Below are positions 17,901 through 27,493 of a stretch of 64,000 nt of DNA, piece by piece. The position numbers were made by a program, and so were the translations under genes. Below the pieces are notes generated by a model. That model was not told the DNA's origin and did not search any database. It was given only the letters and a program-made list of their open reading frames with translations. Source of the DNA: Rhizobium album (GTDB lineage: Bacteria > Pseudomonadota > Alphaproteobacteria > Rhizobiales > Rhizobiaceae); contig NZ_QFBC01000003.1 in the NCBI RefSeq assembly GCF_003122325.1, forward strand, positions 124,001 through 188,000. Direction: 5' to 3'. The stretch's first letter is position 1, and each line of letters starts with the position of its first letter.

Positions 17901-17929
17901 CATTTAATTGACTTTTACGTAAGATTCAA
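17901..17929 (-). promoter_or_regulatory. Predicted MerR promoter with palindromic operator
   Basis: On the minus strand TTGAAT (17929-17924) and TAAATG (17906-17901) are 17 bases apart. Within them lies a 22 bp imperfect palindrome (17908-17929) centred on TTACGTAA, with TTGA/TCAA ends. TACGTA-centred palindromes are known for LiuR-type regulators, so autoregulation is likely. This is a sequence-based inference. Confidence 0.5.
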
Positions 17930-17939
17930 TTCGCCGCGG

Positions 17940-19358
17940 TCAATGAATGCCGAACCACCACGTAGCGATGCCGAGAAAGGCGAAGAAGCCGGTACAGTCC
18001 GTCACCGTCGTCACGAACACCGAGGAGGCGATGGCGGGATCGGCCCCCAGCTTGTCGAGCAGCAGCGGCAGCAGGATGCCGGCCAGCGCCGCGGCGATCA
18101 GGTTGATGATCATCGCCGCGCCGATCACCATGCCCAGCTGATAATTCTGGAACCACAGGCCGGCGATAAGGCCGAGCAATGTCGCAAACATCAGGCCGTT
18201 GATGATGCCGACACTCGCCTCCCTGCGGATGATGCGGCCGGCGTTGTAGATGTCGAGGTCGCGAGTGGCGAGCGCGCGCACCGTCACCGTCATCGTCTGC
18301 GTCCCGGCATTGCCGCCCATCGAGGCGACGATCGGCATCAGCACGGCAAGCGCGATCATCTTCTCGATCGACGCATCGAACAGGCCGATGACGCTGGCTG
18401 AAATCATCGCCGTCCCGAGGTTGATGAACAGCCAGGCGAACCGCGACCGCACCGTCGACACGACATTGTCCGACAGTTCTTCGTCGCCGACGCCGCCGAG
18501 GCGCTTGATATCCTCGTCCGCTTCCTCGTGGATGACGTCGACGACGTCGTCGATGGTCAGGACGCCGACCAGCCGATCATTGTCGTCGACGACGGCGGCG
18601 GAAAGAAGGTCGTATTGCTCGAAAAGCTGCGCCGCCTCTTCCTGGTCCATGACGGCGGGGATAGGATGGTTGGTCTCGCGCATGATCGCCTCGATCTTCA
18701 CCTGCCGCTTGGTGCGCAGGATGCGGTCGAGATCGACGACGCCGAGCAGCTTGAAAGTGGGGTCGATGACGAAGATCTGCGTAAAACTTTCCGGCAGTTC
18801 TTCCTCGTCGCGCATGTAGTCGATCGTCTGCCCCACCGTCCAGAACGGCGGCACGGCGACGAATTCCGTCTGCATGCGCCGGCCGGCCGAGCTTTCCGGA
18901 TAATCGAGGGCGCGCCGCAGGCGTACCCGCTCGGTAAACGGCAGTTTTGCGAGGATTTCTTCCTGGTCCTCCTGGTCGAGGTCCTCGAGAATGTAGACGG
19001 CGTCGTCCGAATCCAGTTCGCCAATGGCCGCCGCGATCTGTTCGTTGGTCAGCTGGTCGACGATTTCGAGGCGGATCGCCTCGTCCACCTCGGTCAGCGC
19101 CGTCATGTCGAATTCGTCGCCGAGCAGGCGGATCAGCGCCAGGCGCTGGTCCGGCATGATCGATTCGAGCAGGTCGCCGATTTCCGATTCGTGCAGCCGC
19201 GTGACGTTCTGGCGCAGGAAAATGATGTCGCGGTCGGCAATCGCCGCACCGACGAGCGCCAGGAAATCCGGCCGGATCGAGCCGTCTTCGGTATAGATAT
19301 CGTTATCTTCGTCGCTGGGATTGCTGCGGTTGCGATCGTCTTCGCCGGAATATGTCAT
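17940..19358 (-). CDS. mgtE: Magnesium transporter MgtE
   Basis: A 472 aa MgtE-type Mg2+ channel. Order of parts: an acidic N-terminal superhelical domain (about 30-155, with LDSDDAVYILEDLDQEDQEEIL split over the sensor region), two CBS domains (about 160-285, ending DRLVGVLTIDDVVDVIHEE), a plug helix, and five transmembrane helices at 305-472. The pore motif region MPIVASMGGNAGTQTMTV is intact. It senses cytoplasmic Mg2+ and imports when it is low. No Mg2+ riboswitch is visible upstream. Highly conserved across rhizobia. Confidence 0.96.
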   Translation of the reverse strand: MTYSGEDDRNRSNPSDEDNDIYTEDGSIRPDFLALVGAAIADRDIIFLRQNVTRLHESEIGDLLESIMPDQRLALIRLLGDEFDMTALTEVDEAIRLEIVDQLTNEQIAAAIGELDSDDAVYILEDLDQEDQEEILAKLPFTERVRLRRALDYPESSAGRRMQTEFVAVPPFWTVGQTIDYMRDEEELPESFTQIFVIDPTFKLLGVVDLDRILRTKRQVKIEAIMRETNHPIPAVMDQEEAAQLFEQYDLLSAAVVDDNDRLVGVLTIDDVVDVIHEEADEDIKRLGGVGDEELSDNVVSTVRSRFAWLFINLGTAMISASVIGLFDASIEKMIALAVLMPIVASMGGNAGTQTMTVTVRALATRDLDIYNAGRIIRREASVGIINGLMFATLLGLIAGLWFQNYQLGMVIGAAMIINLIAAALAGILLPLLLDKLGADPAIASSVFVTTVTDCTGFFAFLGIATWWFGIH

Positions 19359-19698
19359 TCACGCGCCCTCGCCCGCTCTGATGCTCCCCGGCCGCACCGT
19401 TTCGTTTCCCGGCAACGACGAAAAACACATGTTTCAACAATCGGATAGCAGCAGCCTGGCGATGACGGCCGGATGGCGGCGGCAAAACTCTGCTAACCCA
19501 ATAAACCGCCGAGGTCCAGCCAAATGACGGCGATGGCCACGGCAAGGACAGCGCCCCGCAAGGCTCGCGAAAACGTCCGGCCGGCACGACGTCGCAATCC
19601 CACCGGCCGTCGTCGCCGGCGCGGCAAGATCGGCGCTGCAGCCATCGGCTTTTCCTGATAAGGCGAACACGATCTCTCCAGATAGGAACACGACAGAC
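19359..19698. other. Intergenic region between mgtE and the deformylase-like gene
   Basis: A 340 bp gap between divergent genes with no gene I can support. A 44-codon Arg-rich frame (19524-19658) is present but has no recognisable similarity. No strong hairpin or known riboswitch pattern was seen. The promoters for mgtE and for the deformylase-like gene must lie here. Confidence 0.5.
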
Positions 19699-20193
19699 AT
19701 GGCGATCAGACCGCTGCTCCGCTACCCGGACCCTGCCCTTTCGCTCGCCTGCCTGCCCGTCGAGCATTTCGACGAGGCCCTGCGCACGCTTTGCGCCGAT
19801 CTGCTGCAGACCATGCGCGCCGCACCCGGCGTCGGCATCACCGCCGCCCATATCGGCGTTCTCCTGCGCATCGTGGTGCTTGAACTCGACCCGAAACTCG
19901 GCCCCCGCACCTTCGTCAATCCCGAGATTGGCTGGTTTTCGGAGGAAACGGAAAAACACACCGAAGGCAGCGTCTGCATGCCCGGCGCGACGGAAGAGAT
20001 CGTCCGCCCCACCGCCATCCGTTTCACCTACCGGGATCTGGACGGCATCCGCCACGAGGAAGAGATGCGCGGTTTTCCGGCCATCTGCATGCAGCACGAG
20101 ATCGACCAGCTCGACGGCATTTTCTGGGTCCAGCGCCTCTCCCGGCTGAAACGCGAACGGCTCGTCAAGAAATGGCTGAAGACCGCCACCTGA
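19699..20193 (+). CDS. Peptide deformylase homologue with altered active site
   Basis: A 164 aa member of the peptide deformylase fold, but all three active-site motifs depart from the consensus. Motif I, normally GxGLAAxQ, is GVGITAAH (Gln replaced by His51). Motif II, normally EGCLS, is EGSVC (ligand Cys replaced by Ser91, with a Cys at 93). Motif III, normally HExDH, is HEIDQ (third metal ligand replaced by Gln137). His133 and Glu134 remain. It is therefore unlikely to be the housekeeping Def, and may be inactive, differently metallated, or act on another substrate. The housekeeping def, usually next to fmt, is not in this window. Confidence 0.85.
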   Translation: MAIRPLLRYPDPALSLACLPVEHFDEALRTLCADLLQTMRAAPGVGITAAHIGVLLRIVVLELDPKLGPRTFVNPEIGWFSEETEKHTEGSVCMPGATEEIVRPTAIRFTYRDLDGIRHEEEMRGFPAICMQHEIDQLDGIFWVQRLSRLKRERLVKKWLKTAT

Positions 20194-20279
20194 CCCAGGG
20201 AACGGAAAACAGGACAGACGCACCGAACCAAATCGCCGCGGCCACGTTTCCTCCTCGATTCCATAGAGGAGACGAAGTC

Positions 20280-20783
20280 ATGACCGCGACCTTCAAGAAT
20301 TCCCGCCTTCCCTCCCGCGAGGAGGATTACGGCGACTACGAGACCCGCGACGTCGATGCCGGCTGGCCCTACAAGGACGGGCCGGAACCGGGCGTCGTCC
20401 CGGTCGGAGAAAATCCGGATTACGGCAACGATCCCGCCCCCGCCGACGACGACCCCAACACCGGCTACCGCCTTTCCGGCACCGACGACGACGGCAGGCA
20501 AAAACCGTTGCGCGACGCGATCCTGCCATCGACCGATGGTCGCGAAAGCGAGGACGACCTGGAAGAGCGGGTTACGGAAAGCATCGCCACGCTGGACGAT
20601 GTCGCCACCCAGGCGATCGATGTCCATGCGGAAGGACACACGGTTACACTGGAAGGCGATGTCGACGACATCTACCAGGCCCGGCGGGTGGAACTGGCCG
20701 CCATGAGCGTCGACGGCGTCCACCAGGTGCGCAACAACCTCAATCTCCTCGGCGTCGATGCCACGATGCCCGAAGACGATTGA
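20280..20783 (+). CDS. BON domain-containing protein
   Basis: A 167 aa acidic protein. The N-terminal half is low-complexity and rich in Asp, Pro and Gly (EDYGDYETRDVDAGWP). The C-terminal half (about 95-160) is a BON domain: LEERVTESIATLDDVATQAI, then VTLEGDVDDIYQARRVELAA and VDGVHQVRNNLN. BON domains usually bind membranes in periplasmic proteins, yet no signal peptide is seen. ATG at 20280 is favoured by AGGAGACGAAG just upstream; the open frame extends earlier to 20172. It follows the deformylase-like gene on the same strand. Confidence 0.82.
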   Translation: MTATFKNSRLPSREEDYGDYETRDVDAGWPYKDGPEPGVVPVGENPDYGNDPAPADDDPNTGYRLSGTDDDGRQKPLRDAILPSTDGRESEDDLEERVTESIATLDDVATQAIDVHAEGHTVTLEGDVDDIYQARRVELAAMSVDGVHQVRNNLNLLGVDATMPEDD

Positions 20784-20818
20784 CGGCAAGACAGCTGCGC
20801 ACGTCTGCCGGATTGACG

Positions 20819-21241
20819 TCAACGGATATCGAGGCGAATCTCCGGCGGTGTATGCAGCGTGTTGCTGATGGTGCAGATGTCTTCCGCCTTGCGGCCGATT
20901 GCCTGGCGGGTGTCTTCATCAAAATCGCCGGTGATTTCGAGAACGACGGTGATGGCGGCGATTCGGATCGTTTCATCCTCCGCCTTTTCTCCGCTCGCCC
21001 GGGCAACGGCAGCGGAAAATTGATCGAGCACACCGAGCTGGCTCGCTGCGATCCGCGCACTCAGCACCATGCAGGCCGACAGCGAGGCATACAGCAGATC
21101 GACCGGATTGAAACCAGGCTGTGAACCGGCCGCCACCAGATCGAGGTTGCCGCCCGTCGCGGAAACGACCGTCGGCGCGCCGTGCCGCCCCACTTGCGCC
21201 TCCGCCCCCGTCGGCCGGGCCTTGACGCGAACGCCGCTCAT
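20819..21241 (-). CDS. OsmC family protein
   Basis: A 140 aa OsmC/Ohr-superfamily protein, thiol-dependent peroxidases that reduce organic hydroperoxides. Both redox cysteines are present ([10 protein letters not shown] and [10 protein letters not shown]). It overlaps lipB by 4 bp (ATGA at 21238-21241), so the two are translationally coupled, lipB first. The link to lipoate is suggestive, since Ohr/OsmC enzymes in some bacteria are recycled by lipoylated proteins, but that is an inference here. Confidence 0.88.
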   Translation of the reverse strand: MSGVRVKARPTGAEAQVGRHGAPTVVSATGGNLDLVAAGSQPGFNPVDLLYASLSACMVLSARIAASQLGVLDQFSAAVARASGEKAEDETIRIAAITVVLEITGDFDEDTRQAIGRKAEDICTISNTLHTPPEIRLDIR

Positions 21242-21978
21242 GCCTGTTTGGCAAGCATGTCGCCCGCCTCTCCGCTCGTCGCGCCAAACACCGTTTCGAA
21301 GGCCTCGCGCAGCCGCATGTCTACATCGCTCATCATCAAGGGCAACCCCAGATCGACAAGGCTTGTCACCCCGTAGGCGGTGATGCCGCAGGGCACGATG
21401 CCGGAAAAATGCTCCAGATCCGGATCGACGTTCAACGACAATCCGTGAAAACTCACCCAGCGCCGCAAGCGGATGCCGAGCGCCGCAACCTTGTCCTCCG
21501 CCATCGAGCCGTCCGGCAGCAACGGCTTTTCCGGCCGCCGCACCCAGACGCCGACGCGGTCCTCGCGCCGCTCGCCGCGGACATTCATCGAACAGAGCGT
21601 CCGGATGATCACTTCTTCAAGGGCCGCCACATAGGCGCGCACGTCCTGGCGTCGCCGCTTGAGGTCGAGCATCACATAAGCAACCCGCTGGCCTGGACCG
21701 TGATAGGTGTATTCGCCGCCACGGCCTGTGGAAAACACCGGAAACCGCTCCGGCGCAATGAGATCGGCGGAATCGGCGCTGGTGCCCGCCGTATAAAGCG
21801 GCGGATGCTCCAGCAGCCAGACGAGTTCGTCCGCCTGCCCGTCGGCAATCGCCGCCACCTCCGCCTCCATGACCGCCACGGCGTCCTCGTAGGGAACCAG
21901 CCCCTCACTGATACGCCAGCGCACCGGCGGATTTCCCGGCGCGGCAAACATCGTGGTGTCTATATCGGTGCGCAGCAT
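21238..21978 (-). CDS. lipB: Octanoyltransferase LipB
   Basis: LipB transfers octanoate from acyl carrier protein to lipoyl domains such as GcvH and the 2-oxoacid dehydrogenases. The 246 aa product shows the family blocks [32 protein letters not shown], catalytic Lys in [13 protein letters not shown] and catalytic Cys in [14 protein letters not shown] at 21978 has GAGGAAAAA upstream; the frame is open 10 codons further. The lipoyl acceptor gcvH is in the same window at 35 kb. Confidence 0.95.
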   Translation of the reverse strand: MLRTDIDTTMFAAPGNPPVRWRISEGLVPYEDAVAVMEAEVAAIADGQADELVWLLEHPPLYTAGTSADSADLIAPERFPVFSTGRGGEYTYHGPGQRVAYVMLDLKRRRQDVRAYVAALEEVIIRTLCSMNVRGERREDRVGVWVRRPEKPLLPDGSMAEDKVAALGIRLRRWVSFHGLSLNVDPDLEHFSGIVPCGITAYGVTSLVDLGLPLMMSDVDMRLREAFETVFGATSGEAGDMLAKQA

Positions 21979-22166
21979 TGTTTTTCCTCGGTTTCCGTCT
22001 TTTCGCAAAATCGCCCCGCCGCGGCAAGCAGCCCGGCAGCCGGTTTTCCCGCACCTTTTACATAGGAATGCTCATAGCCGAAAAAAATCTGTCATGATGG
22101 CCTTGCACCCCCCGAATGCTTTTGCTAAACGCTCCCTCGCCGGCACAAACCGGCACCTACCACGAT

Positions 22167-22251
22167 GCGGTCGTGGCGGAATTGGTAGACGCGCAGCGTT
22201 GAGGTCGCTGTGGGGCAACCCGTGGAAGTTCGAGTCTTCTCGACCGCACCA
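22167..22251 (+). tRNA. tRNA-Leu (anticodon GAG)
   Basis: The 85 nt sequence folds as a class II tRNA. The acceptor stem is GCGGTCG/CGACCGC, the D-arm contains TGGTAGACGC, and the anticodon stem-loop is CAGCG-TTGAGGT-CGCTG with anticodon GAG. A long variable arm (TGGGGCAACCCG) and the T-arm GAAGTTCGAGTCTTC follow. The terminal CCA is encoded. It reads CUC leucine codons. A strong intrinsic terminator follows five bases later. Confidence 0.97.
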
Positions 22252-22255
22252 AATC

Positions 22256-22286
22256 AACCCGGCTTCGGCCGGGTTTTTTGTTTTTA
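22256..22286 (+). terminator. Intrinsic terminator of tRNA-Leu
   Basis: An 8 bp perfect stem (AACCCGGC / GCCGGGTT) with a UUCG tetraloop is followed by a T-rich tail, directly after the tRNA-Leu CCA end. Confidence 0.9.
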
Positions 22287-22497
22287 TTCAACAGTTTGAA
22301 TTTCCTGGGTGTCCCACGCTGAAGCAAGCCCGGGACACATTCACGCGTCCGACGCGCCGGCGCCAGTTTCACTCCTCCTATGCAATCGCTCGTTTTTGCC
22401 ACCGGACAGCCAATGATTGCCGCAGGCGCGCAATGGCTAAAGGCGAGGTCTGCCGTCAGTCCGGCGAGACACCTTCGGATTCCCTGGGCCGTCGATT

Positions 22498-22803
22498 CTA
22501 TCGCTGACTTTTCGCCGCCAGCATTTCACGCTCGCCGTCCTCGTCGACCGGTCCTTCGCCGATCCCGGTCATCAGCCACATGGGAGAGACGCGCAAAAAC
22601 GCGGCCAGCAGGAAAATCTGCCGGGTCGAGGGTTCCGCCCGGTCGCTTTCCCAGGCCCGCACCCGCTGGCGTTTGACGCCGAGGCATGCGGCAAGCGATT
22701 CGAGACTTGCGCCAGCGAGATCATGTGCCAGGGACAAACGCCCGCCAAACGTATCCCTGGCGTCTTCGGACATGCTGTCGCGATAGAAATCGAGACTGGG
22801 CAT
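22498..22803 (-). CDS. XRE-family helix-turn-helix regulator
   Basis: A 101 aa protein with a Cro/C1-type helix-turn-helix in the middle (LSLAHDLAGASLESLAACLG then VKRQRVRAWESDRAEPSTRQ). The tail MWLMTGIGEGP is typical of small rhizobial XRE proteins. The start is taken at the ATG 22803 (MPSLDFYRDSM); the frame runs on upstream, but that part is the antisense shadow of the neighbouring gene. Target genes are unknown; the divergent EamA exporter is a candidate. Confidence 0.85.
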   Translation of the reverse strand: MPSLDFYRDSMSEDARDTFGGRLSLAHDLAGASLESLAACLGVKRQRVRAWESDRAEPSTRQIFLLAAFLRVSPMWLMTGIGEGPVDEDGEREMLAAKSQR

Positions 22804-23034
22804 GGTCTTGCCCCCTTTTCCTTGCCGATGGATCGCTCGGGCCTTTTTTGGTGCCCGGCCCGTCCAGATCCGGCTCGCGGCAATAAAGATAGGACAGTTT
22901 TTTGCGAGCGGCACCCCGAAAGGCGACGAAAAATGCCGGCATAGGCCCATCGAGGCCTGCTGAGCGGCCATGCGGCTTGCCGCCATCGTCGCGGTATGGT
23001 TCATGGCCCTTTCCACCAGCAGGAAAAGACCGTC

Positions 23035-23976
23035 GTGCCATCCCAGCCAACCACTCCCCAGAATCCGCTGCAGGGCATGACGCTCATGGCGGCGGCCATG
23101 CTTGTCCTGCCGGTCATGGATGCGATCGCCAAGGTCATGGCGAATTTCGAAAACATGTCTCCGGGACAGGTGACCTTCTACCGCTTCTTCTTCCAACTGG
23201 CCTGTACGCTGCCGCTGCTGGCCTTCGGCGCCGCCGGCGCCTTCCGGGCCAAGCGCCCGTGGCTCAACCTGCTGCGCGGCGTCCTGCACGGCACGGCGAG
23301 CCTGCTGTTCTTCCTGGCGGTCAAATACATGCCGCTCGCCGATGTCTTCGCCATCTATTTCGTCGAGCCCTTCATGCTGACGGCTATGTCGGCGCTTTTC
23401 CTCAAGGAACGGGTCGGCATCCGGCGCTGGCTGGCGATCGCCGTCGGCTTCGGCGGCGCCATTATCGTCATTCAACCGAGTTACGCGATCTTCGGCTGGA
23501 CGGCCCTGCTTCCCGTCGCCTGCGCCTTTATCTTCTCGCTGTACCTGTTCCTCAACCGCGCCATCGGCGAGGCCGATTCGCCGCTCACCATGCAGACGCT
23601 GGCCGCCGTCGGCGGTGCCGCCGTCATAGGGGCGGTGCTTGTCGCCGGCCACGGCGCCGGCGCCGCCGACTTCCAGATGTCGCTGCCGCATTCGGCCCTC
23701 GGGCTGGTTTTGCTTATCGTGCTCGGCTCCATCTCCGGATATGCCCACCTCGTTGTCGTGCGCGCCTTCCGCATGGCGCCGTTGTCGCTGCTGGCGCCGT
23801 TCCAGTATTTCGAGATCATTTCCGCGACGATCCTCGGTTATGCGATCTTCGGCGACTTCCCGACCGCCTCGAAATGGCTCGGCATCGCCATCATTGTCGC
23901 CTCCGGCCTGTTCATCATCTGGCGCGAACGTGTCCGGGCGGCACAGGAGGCCAGCGGTAATATCGCCGATCGCTAA
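23035..23976 (+). CDS. EamA/DMT family transporter
   Basis: A 313 aa drug/metabolite transporter of the EamA class with ten predicted transmembrane helices in two repeated halves. Typical segments are GVLHGTASLLFFLAVKYMPLAD in two blocks, and YFEIISATILGYAIFGDFPTASKW near the end. Members export metabolites or amino acids, but specificity cannot be read from sequence. The start used is GTG 23035, preceded by AGGAAAAG; an in-frame ATG at 22996 is the alternative. Confidence 0.88.
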   Translation: MPSQPTTPQNPLQGMTLMAAAMLVLPVMDAIAKVMANFENMSPGQVTFYRFFFQLACTLPLLAFGAAGAFRAKRPWLNLLRGVLHGTASLLFFLAVKYMPLADVFAIYFVEPFMLTAMSALFLKERVGIRRWLAIAVGFGGAIIVIQPSYAIFGWTALLPVACAFIFSLYLFLNRAIGEADSPLTMQTLAAVGGAAVIGAVLVAGHGAGAADFQMSLPHSALGLVLLIVLGSISGYAHLVVVRAFRMAPLSLLAPFQYFEIISATILGYAIFGDFPTASKWLGIAIIVASGLFIIWRERVRAAQEASGNIADR

Positions 23977-24056
23977 AATTGCGCGGACTGCAAGAACAGA
24001 ATTATCAACATCGGCAATGTAGCCTCCACGGATGTTTCGCTCATTGGAGAGAGCGC

Positions 24057-25319
24057 ATGTCCGTCCTCGTGCTTCTCGGCGTCAACCTCGGCCTGTTGTG
24101 GCTTCTGATGGCCGCGCCGCTGGGGCGAAGGACCGTTACCGTCCGGTGCCGGGTGAATGCCGAGCCACAACGCTTGCGGCATGCGCTCGACCCCAGAAAC
24201 GATGCCGAGTGGAACCCGGCCATCGCCACCAGCAGCGCAATCGCCGGTTCCCCGCTGATGATCCGCCGTTCCTTCAACCATCCCGACAGGAGGGGCCGGC
24301 CGATCACCCGGACCGTCGAGATCGCCGAAAGCATCGAGACTGCGACGGGAAACCCTGCCTACGACCTTCGCATCGTCGACGACAGCGCTCTGGATGCCGG
24401 TTTCTGGGCAGATTTCCACGAGCACCGCGCCCTGTCGCCATCGGCTGACGGGAACGAACTGGTCATTACCCAGACCGACCACTATCGTGGTCTCGCCTTC
24501 CTCGCCTTCCGCTATTTTTCGCTCAGGCGTGAGATCGCCGCCCTGCAGGCTTATCTCGAGAGGCGGCGAGCATGCAGCACAGGCTTCCTCGAAAGTCCGG
24601 CAACGCAGGCGGCGCTGGCGCTGCTGTCGACGCTGATGCTCTGGCCGTTTTTCGGCCTGACGGTCAACGGCCTCATCCTGTCGACGCTGCTGACCATCGT
24701 CATCGTGCTGCACGAACTCGGCCATATGGTCGCCTACCGGGCGTTCGGCCATGAAAGAGTGCGGATGATCTTCGTGCCGCTGCTCGGCGGCATCGCCATC
24801 GGCGGTCGTCCCTACAACAGTCATTTCGAGGTGGCCACCTGCGCCCTCATGGGTGCCGGCCTCTCCGCCTTCTTCGTGCCGATCGTGATGCTGCTGCAGG
24901 ATTTCGGCAGCAGCGGTGTGCTGCCTGCCGTCGTCGGCGACGTTTCGGTCGTGGCACTGCTGATCCTCGGTGCCTTCAACCTGCTCAACCTCCTGCCCAT
25001 GGATCGCTTCGACGGTGGACAGGTGCTGCGCCAGATCTTTCCAGGTCGGATGCGCGCCGCCGGCAGTTTCTGCATCACCCTCGTCATCCTCTGGATCGGC
25101 TGGCGGATCGGCCTGCCGGCAAACGCACTGATCGCCGCGCTCGCCGTCTTCACCCTGATGAGCCTGATGAGCGCCGGTTTCGGCGGACGCGCCAAGCCGC
25201 GCGAAGCACTCGACGAGATGAAGCCGGCCGAACGCCTGATGGCCGGCTTCGGCCTTTACGCCGCCGTCGCCATCCATGGTTTTGCGATCGTCAAGGCCTG
25301 CGATATTCTCTTCCGGTAG
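24057..25319 (+). CDS. Peptidase M50 (site-2-protease-like) membrane metalloprotease
   Basis: A 420 aa membrane protein. After an N-terminal hydrophobic helix (LVLLGVNLGLLWLLMAAPLG) come about 150 soluble residues with a possible SRPBCC-like character (LRHALDPRNDAEWNPAI). A membrane region follows with the zinc motif HELGH at 219-223 and the third ligand in NLLPMDRFDGGQ (Asp319), the intramembrane M50 signature. Substrates are unknown. It lacks the PDZ domain of RseP. The ATG at 24057 follows GGAGAGAGCGC. The neighbouring genes give no clue to a partner sigma factor. Confidence 0.85.
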   Translation: MSVLVLLGVNLGLLWLLMAAPLGRRTVTVRCRVNAEPQRLRHALDPRNDAEWNPAIATSSAIAGSPLMIRRSFNHPDRRGRPITRTVEIAESIETATGNPAYDLRIVDDSALDAGFWADFHEHRALSPSADGNELVITQTDHYRGLAFLAFRYFSLRREIAALQAYLERRRACSTGFLESPATQAALALLSTLMLWPFFGLTVNGLILSTLLTIVIVLHELGHMVAYRAFGHERVRMIFVPLLGGIAIGGRPYNSHFEVATCALMGAGLSAFFVPIVMLLQDFGSSGVLPAVVGDVSVVALLILGAFNLLNLLPMDRFDGGQVLRQIFPGRMRAAGSFCITLVILWIGWRIGLPANALIAALAVFTLMSLMSAGFGGRAKPREALDEMKPAERLMAGFGLYAAVAIHGFAIVKACDILFR

Positions 25320-25383
25320 TGCCGCCGGCGGGAAAACCGTGGAGCATGTTGACTTCCGCCGGAAGACAGGCTGAAACGGCAGG

Positions 25384-26010
25384 ATGAGCACCACGTCCAA
25401 TCCCCCGCTGCCGTTCGGCTATTCGCCGATCCCCGCCGGCAAGATCGTCAATGCCGTCACCTGCCTGGAGATGCTGGCTCCGCCGCCCGCGCGGCCGGAC
25501 CCCGCCTCGGCCGCCTCGCTGCGTCTCGACCGCTGGCACAAGCCCGCAAGCGACAAATACCGGGCGCTGTATCGCCGTGTCGGCGAAGACTGGATGTGGT
25601 TTTCCCGGCTCATCATGCCGGAAGACAAGCTGCGCGCCATCCTCGACGATCCGAAAGTCGAAGTCTCGGTGCTGCGCGACGCAGACAAGGATCTCGGCCT
25701 TCTTGAACTCGATTTTCGCGACGACGGCCAGTGCGAGCTCGCCTTCTTCGGCCTGGTGCCCGAAGCGATCGGCAACGGTGCCGGTCGCTTCATGATGAAC
25801 CGGGCGCTGGCTTCGGCCTGGAGCCGGCCGATCACTCGCTTCTGGGTCCACACCTGCCATTTCGATCATCCCGGAGCACCGGTTTTCTACCAACGCTCGG
25901 GCTTCCGCCCCTATACGATGATGGTGGAGGTATGCGACGATCCGCGTCTGTCCGGCATCATCCCGCGCACCGCCTCGCCGCATGTGCCGCTGATCGAAAG
26001 CAACGCCTGA
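25384..26010 (+). CDS. GNAT family N-acetyltransferase
   Basis: A 208 aa protein of the GNAT fold. The acetyl-CoA-binding region is AFFGLVPEAIGNGAGRFMMN (motif A, GNGAG), followed by RFWVHTCHFDHPGAPVFYQRSGF, the usual motif B region. The first 60 residues are an extension with a Pro-rich stretch. The acceptor is unknown. It lies 64 bp after the M50 protease gene on the same strand. Confidence 0.85.
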   Translation: MSTTSNPPLPFGYSPIPAGKIVNAVTCLEMLAPPPARPDPASAASLRLDRWHKPASDKYRALYRRVGEDWMWFSRLIMPEDKLRAILDDPKVEVSVLRDADKDLGLLELDFRDDGQCELAFFGLVPEAIGNGAGRFMMNRALASAWSRPITRFWVHTCHFDHPGAPVFYQRSGFRPYTMMVEVCDDPRLSGIIPRTASPHVPLIESNA

Positions 26011-26033
26011 GACGCCAGGCAGCGAATGGCGAC

Positions 26034-26061
26034 ACTTTGCGGCAGCCGATGTCGCAAAGTG
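26034..26061 (+). other. Inverted repeat upstream of the formaldehyde dehydrogenase gene
   Basis: A 9 bp perfect inverted repeat (CACTTTGCG at 26034-26042 and CGCAAAGTG at 26053-26061) with a 10-base spacer lies between the GNAT gene and frmA. No T-run follows. It could be a Rho-assisted terminator for the GNAT gene or an operator for frmA. Confidence 0.4.
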
Positions 26062-26163
26062 CGCGATCGCCTTGAGAAAGCTTGAAAAACGCCTTTGGCC
26101 CCTTGAGGCGCCGGACATCATCATGCAAAAGTCCGGCAAACAAATCACAAGGGAGACCGCATC

Positions 26164-27291
<1,128 letters not shown>

Positions 27292-27493
27292 GGCCGGCAA
27301 GCCAAAAGCGCCCTGCGACCAGAAGAGTTGCGGGGCGCGCACGCCACATCCTGCACCGTCTTCAAGGTACGGCCGTGCCAGGCTTGCGTCCGCGAAAACG
27401 CCGGAAAGCGTCGAGCGAAGCCGCTTCAGCGCTTCCCTGCCGGTTTGAACCGCTTTATAGCCATCGGCATCGAAAACGGGAACACCAGCCCCA

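Noticed and set aside
17865-17903. Extending the MerR gene to the ATG at 17903
   Set aside because: That ATG lies in the predicted -10 box and the added residues do not look like the family N-terminus; kept as an alternative.
19524-19658. A 44-codon Arg-rich frame in the mgtE/deformylase-like gap
   Set aside because: No similarity I recognise, no ribosome site, and composition typical of random GC-rich DNA.
22167-22251. tRNA-Leu as a phage or island attachment site
   Set aside because: No integrase, no direct repeat of the tRNA 3' end seen nearby, and flanking genes look like core genes.
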